Part shown: positions 25,101 through 37,100 of the stretch, in pieces | How positions within the stretch are numbered: the first letter of the stretch is position 1 | Layout of the letters: each line of letters starts with the position of its first letter | Assembly: GCA_903828235.1 (NCBI GenBank) | Contig: CAIKLM010000075.1 | Location: 1 to 55,168, forward strand | Length of the DNA stretch: 55,168 nucleotides | Direction: 5' to 3' | Origin: an uncultured beta proteobacterium | GTDB taxonomy: Bacteria > Pseudomonadota > Gammaproteobacteria > Burkholderiales > Burkholderiaceae_C | Translations under genes and position numbers: made by a program | The notes under the pieces: generated by a model | Database searches by the model: none | The model's input: the letters and a program-made list of their open reading frames with translations, nothing else | Told to the model about the DNA's origin: nothing

Positions 25101-28100
25101 CGGCTGGCGGCTGGAGGTCGGCACCGGGCTGCGCAGCGCCAGCCAGGTCGCGCTGGCCTCGGCCTGGAGCCTGGTGTTCACGGCCGTGGCCGACATCAGC
25201 AACCAGGTGCAACTGGTGTTCGGCGCCACGCGCGCCGAACGCGTCAGCGGCAGTGTGACCTACGACGTCAGCATCACCAACATCGGCAGCGACGACCTCC
25301 GCGGCCCGCTGATGCTGCTGCTCGACCCGGGCCGCTACTTCGGCGGCAACGTCGCCGGCGGCAGCGCCGGCAGCGGCGAGCAGGACGAGTTGTGGGTCAT
25401 CGACCTGAAGGACGCGCTGGCCGCAAGCGGCGGCCGGCTCGCCAGCGGCCAGACGCTGAGCGACCTGCTGGTCACGGTGCAGCCGGCCGCCCGCTTCGGC
25501 ACCGGCGCCAGCGGCGCGCTGGTGAAGGTCAACCTCGGCCACGGCGTCTACGCCGTGCCCTACGACAACACGCCGCCGACGCTGGACGTGATCGACGCCG
25601 CCAGTGGCGCGCCGGCCGAGCCATCGGCCCCGCTGCCGGCTGCACGCGCGGGCGAGGCCTGGAGCGCCACGCTGCGGGCCGGCGACACCGACGGCAGCCT
25701 GCTGTTCTGGGAACTGCTGCAGGCGCCCGCCGGGATGAGCCTTCTGCCGCTGGACTCGCCGCAGTCCGGCACCACCGGCTACAGCCAGCGTGCCCTGTTG
25801 AGGTGGACGCCGTCGGCCGCCGACCGTGCCGACAACGAGGTGCTGCTGCGCGTGGTCGACAGCCGCGGCGGCGTGGCCATCCGCCGGCTCGCGCTGGCGG
25901 TGGCCGGCGGCAACCGCGTGCCCGTGATCGACCCCGTACCCAACCTGGTGCTGGCCGAGGGCGACACGCTGGAGCTGCCGCTGAACGCCTCCGACGAAGA
26001 CGGCCAGCCCATCACGCTGCTGCTGCGCAACCTGCCCGCGGGCGCTCGCTTCGACGCGCAGCGGCAGCTGCTGACCTGGACCCCCGGCTACGCTCAGGCC
26101 GGCGACTACAGGGACATCGTCGTCGTCGCCAGCGACGGCATCCACCAGACCGAGCGGCGCTTCAACCTGCGCGTGCTGCAGGGCGTGCCTGCGCCGGTGT
26201 TCGCGGCCGTGCCGCAGCAGGTGCTGCGCGAGGGCGACGCCCACGGTCTGCAACTGCCCGGCAGCGTGCCCGGCGGCCTGGAGCAGCCCGACGGCAGCCG
26301 CGTCACGCTCAGCTGGACGGCGCCTTGGCTGCCGGCCGGCGCCACGCTCGACGAAGACACCGGTTGGTTCGCCTGGACGCCGGGCTACGCGCAGGCCAGT
26401 GGCTTCGAGCTGCCCGTCACGCTCAGCGCGCTGTTCACGGCGCCCGACGGCAGCACGCGCAGCGCCGCCGTGCTGCAGCGCATCCGCTTCGAGGTGCGCA
26501 ACGCCAATGGCGCGCCGCGCTTCGACCCGGCTGAAGCCTGGCAGGTGGCCGAGGGCCAGCCGCTGCGCGTCAGCGTCTTCGCCTTCGACCCCGACAACCC
26601 CGACTTCGAGCCCCGGTTCCGCTTCCTGCCCGGCAGCGCCGCCAGCCCCGACAACGGCGTGCCCGCCACTGTTCGCTACGAAGTCACCGGCCTTCCCCCC
26701 GGCGCCCGCTTCGACGAGGACACGCTCGAGGTGGTGTGGACGCCGGGCTACGCCCAGGCCGGCAGCTACCAGGTCACGGTGCGCGCCACCGACGACGGCA
26801 ACGGCACCGGCACGCCCGCCAGCAGCGAACTGCGGCTGCCCATCATCGTGCGCAACGCCAACCGCACGCCCGACCTGGGCGCGCTGACCGGCGTCACCGT
26901 CGAGCGCGGCGCGGTGCTGAACCTGCCGGTGCAGGCCACCGACGCCGACGGCAACCCGATCACGCTCACGATCCAGGGCCTGCCGCCGTTCGCGAGCTAC
27001 GAGCAGACCGAGACGGCCGCCGGCCGCGTGGCCGGCGTGCTGCGCATCGCCCCGGGCGCGCAGGCGCGTGGCGCCTACACCATCACCGTGCTGGCGCAGG
27101 ACGACGGCGACGGCGACGTCAACCAGGTTGCGGTGGCCAGCACCAGCTTCGTGCTCACCGTGCGCAGCCCCAGCGAGGCGCCCGTCATCGCCCTGGCCCG
27201 CCAGGCGGTGGCCGTGCCCGGCCAGGAGCTCCGGCTGCCCGTGCAGGTCAGCGACCTCGACCAGGACGAGCTCAGCTACCTCGTGCAGGGCCTGCCCGAC
27301 GGCGCCAGGCTCGAGCAAGGCGTCCGCTACGGCGAGGCCTGGATCGTCTGGACGCCCACGGCGGCACAGCAGGGCAGCCACGACCTCAAGCTGCGCGTCA
27401 CCGACAAGGGCCTGCCGCCGGCCAACGGCGGCTACACCATCGACCCGGCCAACCCGCCCGCGCCCAACACCACGGTTGCCGACCTGCGCATCGTGGTGCG
27501 CAGCGCCAACCAGACCGCCATCTGGCTGGGCGTGTCCGCCAGCGGCGGCCTCATCGAAGGCGCCGCGCTGGCCGGCGCGCGCACCGTCGTGGTGGCCGAC
27601 GAGGGCGTGCCGCTGGCGCTGGACCTCTCGGCGCTGGACCCCGACCTGGACCTGCTGGATTGGCAGCTTGGCGGCCTGCCCTCGGGCATGGTGGCGCAGC
27701 CCGCCGCCGGCACCGACGGCCAGGCCAACCTGCGCCTGCGCTGGACGCCCGACGCCTTCGCCGCCCAGGGCGGTACGGCCCGCAATGGCGTCTACACCCT
27801 GACCGTCACCGCCAGCGACGGCCACGCCAGCCTCACGCGCCAGATCGAGCTGCGCGTGCGCAACGTCAACCAGGCCCCGCGGCTGCTGCCGATGCCGCTG
27901 CAGCTCGTGCCCGAGGGCCAGACGCTGGCCTTCCAGCTGCGCGCCAGCGACCCCGACAACGACGCCGTGCGGCTGGCCCTCGTCTACGACGACGCCACCC
28001 CGGCCGGCTTGGTCTTCGACCCCGCCACCGGCTACTTCGAGTGGACGCCCGGCCAGGACGCAGTCGACAACCACGCGACCGGCGACCGCGCCTTCAACCT

Positions 28101-31100
28101 GACCTTCAGCGCCACCGACGGCAGCGTCACCACCTACCGCACGGTGCAGGTGCGCGTCTTCGACGTCAACCGCGCGCCCCAGATCGAGACCGCCAACCGC
28201 GCGCTGCTCGTCGGGCAGTCGCTGGCCATTGACGTGGTGCGCGGCGCCACCGCCGCGCCGGGCAGCCTGCGCGTGTTCGACGCCGACGGCAACGCCCAGA
28301 CCGCCGCGCTGTCGGTGTCCTTCAGCGGCCTGCCCGAGGGCGCACGCTACGACGCCGCCAGCGGCCGGCTGCTGTGGACGCCCGGCCCCGGCCAGGTGGC
28401 CGACCACCTCGTGCTGGCCACGGTCAGCGACGGGCGCAACACCGTCACCCGCGGCTTCACGCTGCGCGTGGTGGCCGACCGGGCCGCCAACGCACCGGGC
28501 GTGCTCGTCAACCTGACCCCGTCCACCCCGGCGCTGCCGGGGCAGCAGGTGCTGGCCACCGTGCGCGCGCAGGGTTTCAGCCCCATTGCGCTGCTGGAGG
28601 TGCACGCCCGCGGCGCTGCACTGGGCCTGGCGGACTGGACCGCGCTCGCCCCCGACGCGCTGGGCCGGCTGCGGCTGCTGCCCACGGCCGCCGGCGTGGC
28701 CGAGCTGCGCGTGCGCGCGGTCGATGCCGACGGCTTCGAGAACACCACCGTGCAGACGCTGCGCGTACGCGACCCGCTGGACAGCGCCGCACCGGCCCTG
28801 GCCTGGGGCGGCGTGCTGGCCGCGGCACTCGCCGGCTTCGACCCGCTGCGCCCCGTGACGCTGGCCACGACCACCGAGCTGACGGCCACCATCGACGAGC
28901 GCCAGCTCATGGCCTGGGTGCTGGAGGCTGCGCCGGCCGGCGGCGCCGCGATCGACGACGCCGCCTGGCGCGTTCTGGCCGCAGACACCGAGCCGGCCAC
29001 GGCCAGCAGCGCCGAGCGCCTGCTGGCCACGCTGGACCCGCGCCTGTGGCCCAACGGCGTGATGGCGCTGCGCCTGCGCGCCGTGGACCTCGCCGGCCGC
29101 ACCAGCGAGATCACCGCGCGGGTGCAGATCGACACCGCCACCAAGAACCTGCGCGTGGCCGCGGCCACCGACACCACCTTCACGCTCGGCGGCCACGCGC
29201 TGGCGCTGGTGCGCAGCTTCGAGCCGGCCCACACCGAAGCCGGCACCGGCATCGGCGACTTCGGCAACTGGACGCTGCCGCTGCTGTCGGCGCAACTCAG
29301 CCACGACCAGCCGCTGCTCGGCGGCCTGGACGCCGCCGCCGCCTGGCGCGAGGGCGCCCGCGTATGGCTGCAGATGCCCGCGTCGCTGGCGCTGGCCGAC
29401 GCGCCGACGCTGCAGCTGGCGTTCACGCTGCGCACGCAGCCGGAGTCGCTGTCGACCGAGCCCACCGCCCCGAAGGTGCTGCGGCCGCGGTTCGATGGCG
29501 ATGTCGCCGGCTGGACGCTGCGCGCCGTGCAGGGCGAGGGCGCGCAGGCGCCGGCCCTGCAGCTGCAGGGCTCGAGGCTGCTCGAGCGCGAGACCGGCTT
29601 GCCCTGGGTGCCGCAGCGCTGGGAGCTCACGGCCCCCGACGGCACGCGCTACAGCCTCGACGCCGCGGGCCGCATCTCGGCCGTGCGCTTTGCCGACGGC
29701 GTGCTCTGGCTCGTCAGCGACGCCGGCGTCGCCCTGGCCGGCAGCGTGGACGCGCAGCGGCGCGTGGCCTTCGAGCGCGACGACGCCGGCCGCATCGAGC
29801 GCGTCGTCGGCATGGTCGGCGACAAGCCCACCTCCATCGTCTACCGCTACGACGCCGCCGGCCGGCTGGCCGCGGTGCGTTCGCTGTACGGCGAGGCCTC
29901 GCTCAACCTCAACCTGGGCTATCGGGCCGACGGCTCGCTGATGACGGAGCCGCTGACCGCTCACCTCGGCGCCGCCGGTGACTGGACGGCCGCATCGGCC
30001 ACGCCGCGCAACGCCTGGAGCGGCACGCTGGCCGCGGGCACGAGTGCGCACTTCGGCTTTGTCGTGCGCGACAGCGAGTTGCGCTCCGCCGCCAAGCTGC
30101 GCGGCGCCGCCGGCACCCTCATCTACGCGGTGGAGACCACCGGCGTGGACACCCCGCTCGTGGCCGAAGGCGCCACCGTCGTGGGCCGCGGGCAGGTCGG
30201 TGGCCGCACCGTCACGCTGCTGCGCGTGACCGACGCCGGCCTGGTGCGGGTCTCGCTGGCCGGCAGCGGCGCGGCGAGCCTGCGCGTCTCGCTGGCCGGC
30301 GACATCGACCGCGACGGCGCCGTCGACGGCGCCGACTCCGCCGCCTGGGAGGCGGCCTACAGCGCCGGCCGCCTGGAGCAGGCCGACATCGACGGCGATG
30401 GCGCGGCCACGCAGGCCGACCGGCAGATCCTCTACGCCAACTACGGCTTCAAGGCCAACCGTGCCCCGGTGGCCCAGGCCGCCGCGCAGCCGCTGCTGAC
30501 CCACACCGACCTGGCCAAGTGGGCGCTGCTGGACGAGGTGGCCGTAGACCAGGAAGGCGACACCGTGTACTGGCGCGTGCTCGGTGCCACCCACGGCACG
30601 GCCCGGCTGGCGCTGGACGGCGGCGCGCTGCTGTTCCAGCCCGAGGCGGGCTTCGCGGGCATGGCCAGCATCACCGTGCAGGCCGACGACGGCTACGCCG
30701 CCAGCGAACCCATCGTGCTGCAGTTCCAGGTCAGCGGCGCCGCGCTGCTGGCCATCCACGTGCGCGAGATCGCGCCGCTGCGCGCCGGCCAGGCGGCGGA
30801 GGTGCAGGCCTTCGGCGACTTCGCCGACGAGCAGGGCGTCGCGCTCACGGGCAACTACCTGCAGTGGAGCGTGCACAACGCGCAGGACGGGGTCGGCAAG
30901 CTCAACACCACGGTGGGCGGGCAGCAGCTCAGCGCCGTGCGCGACGGCTGGGGCTATGTGCTCGCGCAGCGGGGCGAAGTCAAGGGCGCGCACGTCTTCC
31001 AGGTCGGCGACGACACCGAGGAGACCTACAAGCTCACCGCCAGTGGGCTGGACGCATACCCCGGCTCCGTAACCCTGGCACAGCCGGGCGCCAGCGGCGC

Positions 31101-34100
31101 CGGCGCCGGTATTCGGCAGATCAAGCTGACTCAGGTCTACGACGACGAGGCGGTCGAGGACTCCGACCACACCACGTACGTGGTGGGCGACGGCCGCGTG
31201 GTCTCGGTCGATGCGGACGGCCGCATCACCGCGCGCGCCGCGGGCACCACGCGCGTGTACGCCATCCACAAGAACAAGCAGGTGGAGATCACGGTCCACG
31301 TGGCCGAGCCGCGGCTGGTCACGCCCGGGCAGGCCATCGAGGTCGATGGCAGCGGCGCGCTGCTGCAAAGCGCCTCGGGCGTGCAGGTGGCGATTGCCGC
31401 CGGCGCCTTCGACACGGCGCGCTCCGTGCGCCTGACGGACCTGGCGCTGGATTCGCTGGCGGTCGCGCCGCCGGCCCTCGACAGCCTGCGCACCCTGGGC
31501 GCCTTCCGCCTGGAGTTCGACGGCCAGGCCAGCGCGATGCCGATCCAGCTGGCCCTGCCGGCCATGGGCTATGACCCTGCCGAATGGGGGCTGCTCGTCA
31601 TGCGCCGCGGACCGGTGACCCTCGAGGACGGGGTGACGCGCGACATTTGGTGGATCGTCGACAACGGCACCGTCGGCGCCGACGGCGTGGCGCGCACCGC
31701 CAGCCCGCCGTATCCGGGCCTGTACGCGGGCGGTGACTACCTCGTGGCGGTGCGGCGCCTGTCGCAGAACTCGTTCACTGGCGAATCCCTGATCAGGACC
31801 GGCAGACTGACTGTGAATTGGGACGCAGTGATCTCGGCCATCTCAAACTTGGCCCTGGCGACGGCGGCCGCCTTCTCAAGGAACGTGGGTGCTTCTCTGA
31901 GGTTTCTCGGTGAATTCGTCGAGACGCTGCCCCACACATCGACAGTCACCATTTCTGAGTTCTCCACCACCGCGCAGTATTTCCGCACTGCCACCATCGT
32001 GCGGGACGGCGACGCCCTGCAACTCGACGTGTCCCCGGCGCCTGCCCTGCGCGCCAACGACCCCGTGATCACCAGCGTGCAGCGCCAGGGCGACTCGAAC
32101 CGATTCGAAATCCGGGGCAGCGGCTTCACGGTGGAAAATGGCAACACGACGCTGCAGGCCTACATCCGACCGGTGGGCGGCGGCGCGGCGAGCACCCTCG
32201 ACGCAGCCGCCGACCGCGGCCTGCAATGGACCTCGGTGTCCGTCCTGAGCCGGGACGCCACCTCGGCCACGGTCGAGTTGCCCGATGGCCTGGCGCTCGG
32301 GCTTCACGAGTTGTGGGTGGAGCGCCGGAGGCCTCCTGCGGCGCCCGCCCTTGGCGGTGTTCCCCTGCTGCCGCCTGCGGACTCCTCCGTCCCGGGCATC
32401 CCCAGCAACAAGATCGACCTCAAGCCACGGCAGAAACTCGGCGCGCTGCTCGACCGGGGCCAACTGCAGTTCCTGGTGGACAACCCGGACAGCCCCAACC
32501 TGACGGCGCTGGCGGGGCCCGCGCTCGCGCTGCCTAACCTCATTGGCGGCGGCAAGGGCGACGCCCTGGCCTACTCGAGCGACGACCGCATGCTGTTCGT
32601 TGCCGCGCAAGAGGGCCAGATCCACGTGGTGGACATGCTCACCCGCAGGCTCGTGCACACCGTGCAGCTTCCGGGTTCCAGCGCCAACGTCACGTCGCTG
32701 GCGGTCGTGGGTGATTGGCTGTACGCGGCCGAGGGAGGCGCCGGCGGCCGCCTGATGCGCGTCAACATCAACTTCAAGTCGCCGAAGTTCCTGGTCGAGG
32801 CGGTGGAGTTGTCGCTGCCTGAGGAGATCGGACCGCAGGGGATCCTCGACATGGCGGTCAGCGGGGGGCGCTATCTCGCCTTTACGTCGCCGGTGGAGGG
32901 CAGCAGCCGGCACAGCGCGGCCAGCGGACCCAAGGGGAACGTCTACGTCCTCGACCTGCAGTCCATCGTCTACCAGCCCACGCTCTCATACTCCGCGATC
33001 AACATCCTCCCGGTCGACTTCGTCGTTGTGGACTTCAGCTCGGCGAGCGGCAAGTCCGGCCAGTATCCCCTGTACATCGCCGCCAGCCCGGACCCCGGCC
33101 CGGACTTCGGCCGGTTCGTGATGAGCACGGGTGGCTACAACTGGGGCTTCGCGTCGCTTCTTGTGCAACGGGGGAATGGTGCGCTGTCGGCCAACGTGAT
33201 TGGCGGGCCGAGACTGGCGCCAGCCGACTACATGCGAGGTTCCAGGTTCCTGCAGAACATCCAGAGCGCCGCGGGGGTGGCCGTCACGCCCGATGGCAAG
33301 TGGGCCTTCGTGGCCGACTGGAACATGCCCGAGCGGGAAGTGCTTTTCGCGTTCGGTGACCTTGCCGGGAAGCAGGTCGGCGGCAAGATCGGCATCATCC
33401 GCGACCCCTTCACCAACCCGGTGTTCTGGGGGTCCACGACGCCGATCGAGGGGGCGATGCTCGACAAGCTGTCAATGTCCCCCGACGGCACGCAGCTGCA
33501 GGCGAACGCCCTGGTGTGGGAGGATGGCGACGAGGAAACCGGCTACCGGATGGAGCTGGTCAAGACGGTCTTCGAGTATTCCGTTTCTGCGGTGCTCGAC
33601 GCCGCCCGGGCCAACGGTGGTCCCGAAAAGGATCTGCGCCAGCCGATCGACCTTGACCAGCCGGCCGCGCTGCCGCGGCGCTACGACCAACTACCTCGCG
33701 CGTTCCCCGTTGCCATCGTGCACGGCAACGGCGTCGTGCGAATCGATAGCCCGCGCTTCAGGGCTGGAGACGACGACAGCCTGGCCGATCCGCAGCACCA
33801 GGTGGACTTCACCGCCACGGACCGGGTTACCAGGCTGCGCCTGTTTCTCAGCGCCTTCGGCCCCGGCGACGGCCTGTTCCCCAACGACAGGCCCATCCTG
33901 CCGAAGTGGCATGCGGGGGACCTGTCGGCGATCGGCGCTCCGCACGACGAGCGCATCGCCACGATCGAAGTCGACCTGAGCCTGCTGCCCGGCTACGACT
34001 CCGAGGGCGGCTTTCTGCCGGCCGGCCCACATTTCGTCGAGGACTTCCTCGCCGACAAGTATGCCAACTTCCGACTGACGGCCGGGCAGTCCTACTGGTG

Positions 34101-37100
34101 GGGCATCGAAGCGACCTTCGTCAACGGGGCGGTCGCCACCGACGCCACGCAGTTCAAGGTCAGGCCGGAGTGGAAGGCCAAAGAAAACCAGGGCAAGCCG
34201 TCTTCGGTGACCATCCTCACGCACGGTCTCGATCCCGGCGTCTTGTCGCTGGGCGACCGGCTCCGGGACGCGAACAATTTCGGGCGAGTCGACCTCGAAC
34301 AATTATTGGGAGAGGACGGATACGCTGGCGTGAGCGGCCTGGCGGAGATGGCGCGGCAGATCGCGCGCGACCAGGATGGCTACGCCTACTTCTACGACAA
34401 GACAGCAGGTCTGTGGAAGCCGTTCGGGGGGCACGACGTTCCACTGCTTTCGGCGCTCGATCAGGGCGCGCCGATCGCGCTGATCCCTGACTGGGCTCTC
34501 GAGTCTGGCCTGACGGACTCGGGCTTCTCCGAGGCGGCGGCCGATGCGCTGTACGCGACGCTGCTGCTCCCGGCAAACGGCAGCGGACGGCTGCTGCAGG
34601 GAGATCTGCACCTGATCGGCCACGGCCGGGGCGCGGTGGTGAACTCCGAGCTTGCCCAGCGCATCCTGTGGTGGAGTGAACGGGGGGGCACCAGGCCGAC
34701 CGATCTGCACATGACGACGCTGGACCCGCACGACTTCGCACAGCCGTCGCTCAACACCGCCTTCGAATACACGCGGAGCTTGGTCAATCTGGTCAATTTC
34801 AACCCAGCCTCCTTCGGTTTGGACCAAATACAACTCCCGCTCAGGTTGGTCGCCAGGTATGGGGCGGAAAGGGCATTCTTCGCGGAGAGAACTCAGGCCT
34901 GGCTTAAAGAAAATAATATTTCCATTTCCGCGCGACGGTACGGAATCCTGCTTGCATTCGAATTGGGCAAGTATCTTAATTCCATCTTCACGGTGGGTGT
35001 CGGATTGGCGACGGTCGCAAACCCCCCACTTGGCTTGACGGTAACTGCGTGGTTAGCCTTGATCAACGCGGTTCGGAGCGTGGAATTGAGTCCCGAGTTT
35101 CTCGGCCTCGGCCTTACGATTCCTTATGGGGACTTCCTTGATCCCGACATCAAGGCATGGCGCGGAGTCACTTACGCCGACAACTACTACCAGCAGGTCG
35201 CCCCACACAAGGATGCGGCGCTGGGCCTCAGTTACAGGGGCCGAACCTTCACGCAGAACGGACGTTCGCTGACGGGGGCCCCAGGGAAGGCGGGACCAGG
35301 AAAGGACGACGGTTTCGACTTCGAGGTCGAACTGACAGAACTGAAGGGCTTTACCGATGACGACTCGTACCCGATCCTGGGCTCCAGGGGTGAGGCGCAC
35401 CGCCGGGTGCTGGCGTGGTATTTCGGGACGATGAACCAGCAGCCTGGATCGGGCTCCAGCAGCAACTACTTCAGCGAGCAACTGAGCGGCCAGGATCCCC
35501 CCGGACTCCGGGACTGGATCATTCGGCGCCGGGCCGACGCTGCCTACGAAGGTCTCCCTTACGATCGGAGGGTCGGGACGAGGCCGAGCCCCTATGGCAG
35601 CAACGAGCTTCCCTGGTACCTGCAGCGCCTGGACCAGATCGCCGACGGCAGCCGCCGGTTCGATGGCCGGACGATGCGCGACGTGATCGACAGTCGCGCC
35701 AACGCCGACCCCCGGGATACGTCCGAAGGAGTCGGCCTGGGCTGGTTCCAGTCGCGGATGGGCGGCGGCTCGGACACGCGGCCGCAACTTGGCATTGGAT
35801 CCCGGGTCAACGTGGAGGTCGACAACACCAAGGTGGGTGCAACCGGCGAGGCGGTGCCGGACATCTTCAACGGCGATTTTCAGGCGAGCGTGCGCGCTGT
35901 GTTCGGCCGCTTCCTGCCGACTTATGGCATGCCCGGATGGTCCTATCACAACGGCCGTTCGGCGCAGGACGTCGGCAACGACGGAAAGCGTCTGGTGCTC
36001 AAGGGCATCAACAAGGAGCGCCTGGCTGCTTTCTCCAGTTTCCTGGACAAGGAGGAACTCACTGGATGGCTGGACGAAATCATTTCGGACACGGCCAAGA
36101 ACGGCTCCACGCTTGAGTCCATCATCACCATGATGAGGGGGTACGACGTCTTTGTAACCAACCTCCCAAACCTCTTGGGATTAGCTATCCAGTCGATTCC
36201 GGGTTATTCGGCATGGAGGTCGGGGTGGAATATTGGCGTAAAGCTGCTGCTTCCGTTTATTGAAGCTCGGTTCGTTGAAGAGGCCACCAAGAGGACTTTT
36301 GCGTGGATGGCAAGGCGGAACGACTACCCTTTCGAGGTCGACAAGATCCTGGAGGCTATCGGGCGTACCGGGGAATTCGCCTATCGACTCGACGAAGGCG
36401 CCACGCTGACGCATAACTGGCTGGTGGTGCCACAGACTGCGCAAGCACTCGTTATCGACCTAGAGGACACGCGCGTCAATAACTACAATTTTCTGGAGGC
36501 TTACGTCGTCGACGGAAACGGAGTGGCCCACCTGCTGGGTCAGCAGTGGTTCGATGCCGACCCCGCAGTCCAGACCGTCCAGGTCAGGTTCGGGAATCTG
36601 GCTGCCTACCATGGCCAGCCCGTGAAGCTGGAATTCCGGCTGCGGGGGCCCGCTCAAACAGACGCGGGCGGCAACAGGCCCTGGGTTCTCATCGACAACG
36701 TGCGCTTTGCGGCCGCGGTCAGCCTCACCGATTCGAGTGGAGACCCCAACGACCACGTCGTGCTGTTCAGCGATTCGCGATACGACGGGGACCGCGCCAG
36801 CGACTCAGCGGCCTGGGTGACCGTGCCCCAGCAGGACGCAGACGGTGTGAACCGGTTCAACATCAACGTCCGCAACGATCTCCACGTTCCGGTGACCTAC
36901 AGCCTGAACCTGAGCGCAAATGAATTCCTCGAATTCGAGGGGAAACCCGTGCACAGCGAAGGGGATGCCACTTTGCTCAGGGATGTCATCCCCCTCGTTG
37001 GACCCCAGGCTTCCAAGCAGCTTGGCGCCGGAGCCAGCGAGTCACTGACGTTCACCGCGAGACTGCCGAACGACCTCAGGTTGCAGCTTGGCTCGATGAT

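Noticed and set aside
29150..29960. RHS polymorphic toxin
   Set aside because: Only a few YD-like units, no core-terminating motif, no variable toxin tip and no small immunity gene downstream.
22222..31368. A 3,048-codon open frame on the minus strand opposite the giant gene
   Set aside because: Its translation is low-complexity (Arg/Gly/Ala/His/Gln) without any domain, while the + strand frame shows CARDB, He_PIG and other domains throughout. It is the usual antisense shadow of GC-rich coding DNA.
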